Shown: piece by piece, positions 45,005 through 51,392 of the stretch
Position numbering within the stretch: the first letter of the stretch is position 1
Layout: every line of letters begins with the position of its first letter
Assembly (NCBI GenBank): GCA_016714565.1
Contig: JADKDM010000003.1
Location: 1 to 51,392, forward strand
Origin: Candidatus Villigracilis propinquus
GTDB taxonomy: Bacteria; Chloroflexota; Anaerolineae; Anaerolineales; Villigracilaceae
Direction: 5' to 3'
Length of the DNA stretch: 51,392 nucleotides
Program-made: the position numbers and the translations under genes
The notes under the pieces: generated by a model
Seen by the model: only the letters and a program-made list of their open reading frames with translations
The model's database searches: none
What the model was told of the DNA's origin: nothing

Positions 45005-45781
45005 CTAAAGAAACATTCCCCATGCCGCCAGTGCGCCGAAGATGAGCAGGACAACGCACGCTCCCGTTATTATTTCGCGCATTTCTCTTTGGTCTACCAG
45101 TTTCATTTCCGGGGGGATGCCGGTGACTGCCCAACGGGGACCTGCAAACCAGGCGAAGATCATGCCGCCCAACAGGCCGCCGACATGTCCCCAGTTATCG
45201 ATGCCGGGGGAGAGGCCGATGAACAGGTTGATGGCGATGATGACCACCGCGTTGCTGATGGCCTGTTTCGCTTGTGAGCCGAACAGTTCACGGTTTTGAT
45301 AAAAGAAGATCACTTCCGCGCCGATCAACCCGAACACTGCCGTGGATGCGCCCACTGAATAGCCGTTCTCGCCGGTGAAAAGGAAGGAAAAAACATTTCC
45401 GGTAAACGCGCCCAGAAAATAAAGCCAGAAGAACCGGCTGTGCCCAAAGTGCCGCTCCAACAATGTGCCGATGGAGAGCAGCGCATACATGTTGAAGAAA
45501 ATGTGAGAGATGGATCCATGCAAAAATACAGGCGTGATGAACCGCCATAATTCCCAGGCGCGGATGGCGGTATTAAAACGCGCGCCGTAGATCTCCAGCC
45601 AGTCTATTTCATAAACGGCGTAGCCCCAAACCCAAACGCTGGCCAGCTGCAAAAGATAAACGAGTGCAGTGAGGCCGATGATGACATAGGTCACCGCGGG
45701 GGCGAGGGATGGTAAGGCGACGCGAACTGTTTGGGTTGTTGGTTCAGGCTCGGGCGCGGAGAGAGGCGCGGGTTCGATCAT
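45005..45781 (-). CDS. Rhomboid-family intramembrane serine protease
   Basis: A 258-residue membrane protease with six predicted helices and a Pro-rich cytoplasmic N-terminus (1-25). The catalytic Ser146 is in VGASTAVFG, the catalytic His199 in NWGHVGGLLGG, and the HxxxN motif of helix 2 is His93-Asn97 (HIFFNMYAL). The Trp-Arg of the L1 loop (WELWRFITPVFLHGS) is also present. Rhomboids cut transmembrane segments of other proteins; the substrate here is unknown. Its start codon overlaps the guanylate kinase stop by 4 nt (ATGA), so the two are translated together. Confidence 0.94.
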   Translation of the reverse strand: MIEPAPLSAPEPEPTTQTVRVALPSLAPAVTYVIIGLTALVYLLQLASVWVWGYAVYEIDWLEIYGARFNTAIRAWELWRFITPVFLHGSISHIFFNMYALLSIGTLLERHFGHSRFFWLYFLGAFTGNVFSFLFTGENGYSVGASTAVFGLIGAEVIFFYQNRELFGSQAKQAISNAVVIIAINLFIGLSPGIDNWGHVGGLLGGMIFAWFAGPRWAVTGIPPEMKLVDQREMREIITGACVVLLIFGALAAWGMFL

Positions 45782-46395
45782 AAAGTCACCTTGCGGTGAT
45801 GCACACGTAAATGCTCCGCCGAAATAATGGCGCGGACTTTATCCACCGTATCATCCAAATGAAAATCATGGTTGACGATCACGTAATCAAAGGCGTCGAG
45901 GCGCTGCAATTCCTTGCGCGCTGTTGCGATGCGCAGGGAAAGAGAATCCGCAGTTTCGGTTTTGCGTTCACGCAAGCGCCGTTCCAGTTCCTCTTCGCTT
46001 TCACAGGTGATGAAGATCAGCAGCGCTTCGGGGGCAAGTTTGCGAACCGACTCTGCACCCTGCACATCAAGCCGCATGATCACATCCTTGCCGCTGGCAA
46101 GCGCCTCGCGCACCTGCGCCTTGGGAATGCCTTTGTAATCTCCATACACGATCGCGTATTCGATCAATTCATTTTCTTCGATCATGTGCGCGAACTCATC
46201 TTTCGACAAAAACCAATAGTCTTTGCCGTGAACTTCAGCCGGGCGCATTTCACGCGTGGTGGCTGTAACAACAAAGTGGAAAGGAAAGCCGCGTTCGATC
46301 ATGCGTTGAACAACGGAGTCCTTTCCCACACCGGATGGGCCTGAAATGACGATGAGCAGCGGTTCGGGTTTGCGAAGTTCGAATGTGTTTGCCAT
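45778..46395 (-). CDS. gmk: Guanylate kinase
   Basis: A 205-residue kinase converting GMP and ATP to GDP and ADP. The P-loop is SGPSGVGKDS (residues 18-27). Family markers for GMP binding are TATTREMRPAEVHGKDYWFL, ELIEYAIVYGDYKGIP and MRLDVQGAESVRKL. The Asp after the P-loop Lys (GKDS rather than the usual GKGT or GKST) is a small variation also seen in relatives. The C-terminal YVIVNHD is normal. It is upstream of the rhomboid gene in one operon; the divergent gene starts 68 nt away. Confidence 0.95.
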   Translation of the reverse strand: MANTFELRKPEPLLIVISGPSGVGKDSVVQRMIERGFPFHFVVTATTREMRPAEVHGKDYWFLSKDEFAHMIEENELIEYAIVYGDYKGIPKAQVREALASGKDVIMRLDVQGAESVRKLAPEALLIFITCESEEELERRLRERKTETADSLSLRIATARKELQRLDAFDYVIVNHDFHLDDTVDKVRAIISAEHLRVHHRKVTL

Positions 46396-46463
46396 TTGAG
46401 TATTTTACCAAAGAGATGCCCGCTTCTTTCTTCGCCCGGGCTTGATTCGGTTAAAATGAATAT

Positions 46464-46814
46464 ATGCCTACCTATGACTTTATCTGCAACGCCTGTGCCC
46501 AGCGTTTTGATGTGTTCATGACTTTTAGCGAGTACGGGCATAAGCCCGTGAATTGCGTGCATTGCGGCAGTGAGGACGTCCGCCGCCGGATGACAAAAGT
46601 ACGCATTGCCAGATCAGATGGAAGCCGCCTTGAAAGCATGGCGAATGATTTCCCTGGCATGGAAGGTCTTGAGGATGACCCCAAAGCCCTTGGCCAAATG
46701 ATGCGTAAACTAGGCAGCGAGACGGGCGAAGCCCTGCCCCCTGAATTTAATGAAGTGGTGGATAGATTGGAAGCAGGCCAAAGCCCCGAGGAAATTGAGA
46801 TCTGCCTTGCCTGA
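46464..46814 (+). CDS. FmdB-family zinc-ribbon protein
   Basis: A 116-residue protein with an N-terminal zinc ribbon: Cys8 and Cys11 in YDFICNACAQRF, Cys31 and Cys34 in VNCVHCGSED. The FmdB family is named after a putative regulator of formylmethanofuran dehydrogenase but is widespread, and its function is not settled. The rest is charged and probably helical (PKALGQMMRKLGSETG). The end may be wrong: after PEEIE the other frame reads ALPDLGFRAEEF, a sequence expected at the C-terminus of such proteins, so a one-base error near 46802 may have truncated it. Start: ATG 46464, close behind a TAAAAT box, with almost no leader. Confidence 0.85.
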   Translation: MPTYDFICNACAQRFDVFMTFSEYGHKPVNCVHCGSEDVRRRMTKVRIARSDGSRLESMANDFPGMEGLEDDPKALGQMMRKLGSETGEALPPEFNEVVDRLEAGQSPEEIEICLA

Positions 46815-47164
46815 CCTGGGTTTCCGGGCCGAAGAATTCCAAATGATGATTAGTAATTCATTCCAATATCCAAGCACTCCAGAATAAAATATATCTGAAG
46901 CCTTAGCCTTATTCATCAAAATGTGAAATTTGGACAGAGTTCATCCTATATGGAGATGAAAGTCTTTGAAATCCACTAGCTTTTACCCAAATTATCGTGA
47001 CTTTTGTCACATAGCCTACATTGCAAATTAACTTGTTTTTAATCTTGATAATGCGTAGAATTCTGAAGGTAGTTGCTCAAATTAGCAAAGAAAATCCTGT
47101 AAAGGAAGTTCCAAGCAAGATGGATTTCAGCTTTTTCCCTTTGCATCCCGAGAAGAATGCTACA
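46815..47164. other. AT-rich gap of 350 nt before the cytochrome genes
   Basis: No gene is seen here. The stretch is richer in A and T than its surroundings. It holds one CRP/FNR-like palindrome (46997-47010, listed separately). A possible extended -10 box, TGCTACAAT, lies at its right end (47158-47166). The last bases of the FmdB gene may extend into its first 40 nt. Confidence 0.5.
46997..47010. promoter_or_regulatory. CRP/FNR-family-like site GTGA-N6-TCAC
   Basis: GTGACTTTTGTCAC is a perfect GTGA-N6-TCAC palindrome, the core recognised by several CRP/FNR-family regulators. It is 155 nt upstream of the multiheme cytochrome gene and so could control respiratory genes. One site alone is weak proof. 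Confidence 0.35.
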
Positions 47165-49439
47165 ATGAATTTCCGAAAAATGTATCTATAGAATCAGCGT
47201 GTTGGTTCTTATCCTGGCGCAGTCTCTCGCGGCTGACGGCGGCACCAGCCGCAAAGCGCCCACCGCTGACAGCCATGACCCGCCTGTTGCTTTTGATTCC
47301 AGATCCTATATCCGAATAGCGGAAGTTTCCGGTCCACGCTGATGTGGCTAGTGAACCTTTCCGTCGCCGGGATGATCGCGCCCGGGAGCCTGACGGTGTT
47401 CCGCCTACCTGTGCCAAGTGCCGCATGGCGCTGGCTATCAGCCTTTCCTCGGTTTTGGATGGTTCCGAAGCTGTGAGAGTTAACGCTGCGGTGCCCGCTG
47501 CGGATCCCCAGGAGCATCGTTTGCGAAGCCTACCACAACACCAATTACTATTTCCACGGAACCGTCTGTCTTCCCCTCGGTGTAGAGATCGAAGCTGGTA
47601 GCTGATGTCCGTTATTATCTGATCTCATCATGGACATCTGGGTCCAAAAGTCAGTGTTGATCACCTCTTTGTGAACTGCAGGCCAGGATGTTGATCCCGA
47701 TGCCAGTTCCAACTCTAGGGGATGATGCCAAGCAAGAGACATTCCCCTTGGCTTTGAATGTTCACTACTTTGCCCGCAGCTGCTACCTCTATGGTAGCCA
47801 GTTTCACGGTAGTTAATGAATATGAAGACATGACCTACGATGCCGGGCAGCCACCACACACTTTGCAGTTGTAGCTCTTGCTGTGGCTGCCACAACCCCC
47901 ACACCCTCGAGGTGAAGGATTGATGACGCAGAATGTCTGAAAGGCGGCGTTGCTACCGTAGAAGACCTCAAGAACGTCCGCCGGGTATCCTCTTTAGCTT
48001 TTTTTGTTCGGTGATAAAGTTGCCGGAAGGGGCGTTTGTTCTGAGGGATCGAGAGCTCAGGCTGCCTGCCATTGAATCAATCTCCTACGCCACCGATACG
48101 GCTGGCGCTGGGATCAAATGCGACGCCGCGACGTACCCATACTTCGCCAGGCGCTGATGGCGAGAACTACTGAATTAGACCCCCCCGCCTGCTCGCGGGC
48201 TGCCTACAACTTCACCAGGTCTCCCTCAAGGATCCCGGTGCGTATGCCCACGGCAACTGGTACATCGTCCGTTAACTCTGCTGATTCGATTACCGATCTT
48301 GGTGGCGACACAACTGCAATGGCTCGTGAAGATGCTGGTCACTTCGCTGGCACACCATCAGCCCACCGCGATTGGGATGACACCGGCGAGGTTTCCATAC
48401 CGCTGGCTGCCAAGTGCCATAGCGCCAATGGTCTGCCTCAGTTTGTACTTAATGGCAGTACCGTGGTCGTTGATGGTAAAACCAGCTCCTCTGGCATCAG
48501 CGTTGGTCCTCAACCCCTGCCTGCTTTGGCACACATAATGTACCACACCGCCTGACAGACGAACTTCCCCAACCACTGGTACGATTTCAAGTCTGTTCCG
48601 ATTCCCCAGTGGCGCTGTAGTCAGCTTTAGGTAGGGATACCGATAACTTAATTTCATCGCTGATGACTCGATCTTTTGTATTGAAGTGCCATATCAAGGT
48701 CGTCGGTGTTCTCCCTCGGTGTTAATGTCGCTCACTGAAGGGTGAAGGAAGATGATGTATGGATGCGAAGATTACTCTCAAAGACCTCACCTGAACTCAG
48801 TTGCCTGGTATGCCCTCTTGCGGTAGCAACAAATAAGGTGCCTATCAAGTGTCTTGAAACCAAGAATACTCGGCCAGAACATGCTTTACGATGACAAGCT
48901 GGCAAGATGAACAAATGCCGCATGTGCGGACTGCTGGCGCTGAAGCGAAGTCTTTCCCTGTTTGCGCTTGCACTCTCAGACACCCAAGCAGGATCTTGCG
49001 AAACCTGTCATGGCAAACACCACCGATCCACTGGCCGACCCAAAGCGAAATTGACTATGATGGTAATGGCAGTGTAGCAGAAGGTATCAAGGCGAAATCG
49101 ACAGGATCAAAGCCCTACCTTATTGAAATTTCAAGCCTATGCTGAGGCTGTGGCGCTCGATCATTATTACACAAATGCAAACTTCTACCGTAGATGACCC
49201 GACAAGAACGGCAGAAGCAGATAAGAACGCAGATGGCGCCACGGTTCGTTACAATGCCTATCACCGCGTTTGGTAGGCTTTTTTTCTTTATCCACCGTTA
49301 CATTGCGGGGATCCAGGCGCATTTGTCCCCAATCCGAAATATGTCATGCAGTTTCCTGATTGGCTCCATCAGGGAAAGTTTGGGCGGCGACATCGAAACA
49401 TATACCCCACGTCCTGAGGTTCCTGCTCCTGCTCAGTAA
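47165..49439 (+). pseudogene. Large multiheme c-type cytochrome, heavily frameshifted
   Basis: No long frame exists, but joining frames gives a secreted cytochrome of about 750 residues. The signal sequence reads RISVLVLILAQSLAADGG. Heme-type motifs are CAKCR (47410-47424), CEAYH (47522-47536), CGCH (47882-47893), KCH at 48412 and 48684, and a perfect CETCH (48997-49011). The non-perfect ones are one or two bases from CxxCH. Two internal repeats are visible: HQVSLKDPGAYAHGNWYIV near 48210 and YIAGDPGAFVHNPKYVMQF near 49300. The first follows a PRLL-type stretch; the second follows YDGNGSVAEGI. Also seen are ATVEDLKNVR (near 47965) and GHFAGTPSAHRDWDD (near 48340). Such repeats occur in large secreted multiheme cytochromes of Chloroflexota and metal-reducing bacteria. 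Sequencing error is the likeliest cause of the breaks. Confidence 0.72.
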
Positions 49440-49635
49440 GAGTCTAGTATTTTAGTAAAAAGACGGTCATGCCACCAGCGTAAAATAACACCCCTTGTTT
49501 CTCAAGATAAGGGTGGGTGATAACATGACTTTCATTGTCCGAGGATTGTGACAGTTTGCACTTACTCACGGGTTTCTTAACCAAGTAATATCATTTAGAA
49601 CAAATCCTTTTTATTTTACACGGAGAATGTGAACA
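49440..49635. other. Gap between the two cytochrome genes
   Basis: No gene or clear terminator. CACGGAGAATGTGAAC just before 49636 contains a GGAG ribosome-binding site for the next gene. Confidence 0.5.
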
Positions 49636-50448
49636 ATGAAACAAATTCAAAAAATGCTTTTTTATTCATTGGGGCCCTTACCCTTTTTGCGGCCTGCTTG
49701 CTATGGTCTTTTGCATCCCAAAATGCCTCAGCAACAGAACCTGCCAAACAGAACAAGGAGACTGCCTGGTTCATGATCAGGCTGCTGCATTAGCAGGAAA
49801 ACGGCCATCATAAAGCTACGAATGTAAGCTGCCTGGTTTGCCATAAACTGGCGGAATGTAATGCAGGCGGGGAACATCCGGACTTTGCCTGATATACCGT
49901 TGGGGGTGGAGAGATTACCTGTCTCGTTTGTCGCTCCGACGTTGCGGGCGAGAATATCGCCGGTAAATTGGCGATCAGTCGGCATGGACAGGTTGGCCTG
50001 ACATGTGGCCAGCTGCCATCGAACAACATTTCTCAGGGACTGAAGCTCTCTGGGGTTTCCCGCACAGTTTGTGAGAACTGCAGAGTGAAACGAGGAAGGC
50101 GCGCGACTCTACCCACTTTGCGGCGAGCTGAAAGCTGTGTCGAATTGTCACATAGGGAGGATAAAAACCGCACCTCGCGTTTGCCATTGGCAACCTGTGA
50201 CAAATACCATACGAACCTGCACAGATCCAACCGCACCTTGGATGCGGGGCTTTGGCTCGGGGCGATCGGATCTACCCGAAACAATGGCAGAGATCGCACC
50301 GACGCAGCCATGACAGAAACGGTTGTTGAAGAGAGCCTGTCAAAGGCGGCGTGAACGCCTGCCCCCCTGGACTCTTATGTTTGCAGGCGTGCCCTTCGGC
50401 GGCATTATCACCTGGGCGCTGGTTGGCGGACCCGGCGACAGCTACTAA
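49636..50448 (+). pseudogene. Multiheme c-type cytochrome with about seven heme sites, frameshifted
   Basis: The ATG at 49636 (GGAG 11 nt upstream) opens a signal or anchor helix read as LFIGALTLFAACLLWSFASQ. Seven heme sites follow: CLVH (49763-49774, one codon short of CLVCH), CLVCH perfect (49830-49844), CLVCR (49920-49934), CGQ-CH with one extra C (50004-50019), CENC (50070-50081, His lost to a small deletion before SETRKARDSTHFAAS), CVE-CH with one extra T (50136-50151), and CDKYH (50196-50210). A final hydrophobic stretch, FAGVPFGGIITWALVGG, near 50379-50430 may be a C-terminal membrane anchor. The protein of about 260 residues would carry electrons between the membrane Fe-S/quinone module and the larger cytochrome. 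All breaks are one- to three-base indels or single substitutions. Confidence 0.72.
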
Positions 50449-50496
50449 TGGCGAATAGCCCCGTCGGTTTTACCGATCTAAATGGAAGCCACGGGT

Positions 50497-51320
50497 GTGA
50501 GCGAACTTGAAAACAACAAACTGCGGAAGGGAAGGCGGCATCGCCATGATTTCATGCGCGCTTGCCGACGCGTTGGCGGGGCGACCGGTGTAACAGAAGC
50601 TGTTTGTGGTGTCCTGGAAATGCCCGTGCTTCCTCCGGCAGCGAAGATGGTACAGGCCACAAGTGGGAGCATCGTTGATCGATATCAACCTGTGCGTGGC
50701 TGCCAATACTGCATTTTCCTGTGAGGCGATCAACAACCTTGCAGATGATATGCGCTACTGCCGTGGTTTAACTTAGAAACCACTCAATCGGGAGAGGAGT
50801 TTTTCTCTCTGCGAGCCCCTCTTCATCCATGTGACGAAGCTCCATGCGTGCATGTTTGCCTGAATTGGCGCAACATATAAACGGTCCGATGGGATCGTTG
50901 CGATGGTTCATCTGAAACCGCTGCTTCGGATACGCCAATGCTACGGCCAGGTCGCGTGCCCATGTGATGCGCGTGTCTTCAATTGGCAAGAACCGATCGC
51001 GCCTTAGCCCACCAATCACCGGACTTCGGCTATCAGAAGTTCCCAACCGTCCGCCCACGGCGTGGTGAAAAATGCACCTTCTGCTCGCACCATGTCGGTA
51101 CCGGTTTGGAGACGCGTACGCTTGTCCGGGCGTGGATCCGCAGGGCAACCCCGGCCTGTGTGGTGGCTTGTCCCACTACGGCTCCTCTTTGGCGATATGA
51201 ACGACCCGGAAAGCTGGTGTCTCGGTTGCGCTTTCGAGCAAGCTGCCACCGCGGTTGCGTGAAGAACTGAGCACTGACAAGTGCGTAGATTGCATTCCTC
51301 CGGATGCCCATTCCGGATAA
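50497..51320 (+). pseudogene. Tat-exported 4Fe-4S subunit (NrfC/TtrB/PsrB/HybA type), frameshifted
   Basis: The protein starts at GTG 50497 (SELENNKL). A twin-arginine-like leader follows (RRHRHDFMRAC, probably RRDFMRAC). Read across frames, Cys clusters of a four-cluster ferredoxin subunit follow: CV-CQYCIF-CEA (50693-50728), CDEAPCVHVC (near 50832-50862), a CYGQVACPCDARVFNW stretch (near 50938-50985), KCTFCSHHV (51070-51096) and PACVVACPTTA (51151-51180). The last runs into LFGDMNDPES, the very typical end of the electron-transfer subunits of the DMSO-reductase and NrfD families. It would move electrons between a quinone-linked membrane subunit and the cytochromes. About eight indels are needed. 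Residue agreement with the family is too good for random sequence. Confidence 0.75.
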
Positions 51321-51339
51321 CCGTTCAAGGAGGTTAGGT

Positions 51340-51392
51340 ATGAAAACATCCATTCATTACCCAAAGCTCCGTTTGGCAGCAAGTACGTTGAC
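51340..51392 (+). CDS. Start of a further gene, cut by the window end
   Basis: The ATG at 51340 has a strong AGGAGG site at 51328-51333 and opens MKTSIHYPKLRLAAST. Only 17 codons are visible. By gene order in related clusters an NrfD-type membrane subunit or a molybdopterin subunit would be expected here; the sequence is too short to tell. Confidence 0.45.
   Translation, partial: MKTSIHYPKLRLAASTL

Noticed and set aside
47165..49439. A large non-coding RNA or gene-free region
   Set aside because: Cross-frame translation gives heme motifs and repeated protein modules in order on the plus strand, so the region is protein-coding with errors.
1..51392. CRISPR arrays, tRNA or rRNA genes, insertion sequences
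   Set aside because: No regularly spaced direct repeats, cloverleaf patterns, rRNA-like conserved stretches or transposase motifs were recognised on reading.

Overview
The window looks like part of a draft or metagenome-assembled genome of an anaerobic, sugar-degrading Chloroflexota bacterium, most likely class Anaerolineae. The evidence is the lipoprotein leaders ending in SAC or AAC followed by Ala/Pro/Thr-rich linkers on both ABC substrate-binding proteins, the many cytoplasmic glycoside hydrolases and phosphorylases, the intergenic palindromic repeats, and the gene families at the right end. No rRNA, tRNA, CRISPR array or transposase was seen.

Layout. (1) 1-811: a broken MFS transporter. 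(2) 875-21429: about 20 kb of plus-strand genes with short gaps, for uptake and breakdown of beta-linked gluco- and manno-oligosaccharides: GH2 beta-mannosidase, MFS permease, GH3, GH130 phosphorylase, a GH5-like enzyme, GH3 with a PA14 insert, aldo/keto reductase, a mutarotase-fold protein, GH94 cellobiose phosphorylase, GH1, and a 1153-residue protein that may be a second type of glucan phosphorylase. (3) 21588-35966: an alpha-glycoside block: LacI-type repressor, GH36 alpha-galactosidase, sugar ABC transporter (binding protein plus two permeases, no ATPase), GH13 alpha-glucosidase, trehalose synthase, GH32 fructosidase, ROK fructokinase and amylosucrase. The same 14-bp operator lies on the promoters of the repressor and of the binding protein. 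(4) 36033-40983: ordinary genes (M20 peptidase, class V aminotransferase, UspA, MobA, a frameshifted radical SAM protein). (5) 41097-44922: peptide/oligosaccharide-type ABC transporter, again without ATPases. (6) 45005-46814: rhomboid protease, guanylate kinase, FmdB-type zinc ribbon. (7) 47165-51392: a stretch that looks empty to a gene finder but, read across frameshifts, encodes a large multiheme cytochrome with internal repeats, a second cytochrome with about seven heme sites, a Tat-exported 4x[4Fe-4S] subunit of the NrfC/TtrB/PsrB type, and the start of a further gene. This is probably a quinone-linked or extracellular electron-transfer system.

How the parts fit. The sugar enzymes have no signal peptides, so oligosaccharides are imported and then hydrolysed or phosphorolysed inside the cell. 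GH94 and GH130, and perhaps the 1153-residue protein, save ATP by releasing sugar phosphates. Sucrose can be split by GH32 or turned into alpha-glucan by amylosucrase, with fructose phosphorylated by the ROK kinase. Trehalose synthase links maltose and trehalose. The redox genes at the right end would give the fermenting cell a place to send electrons.

Sequence quality. Single-base indels, some in homopolymers, interrupt otherwise well conserved genes at about 930-1010, 10310, 39062, 39940-40570 and 43077. They become very dense in the last 4.5 kb. The conserved reading resumes after each break, so I read most of them as sequencing errors rather than true gene decay.
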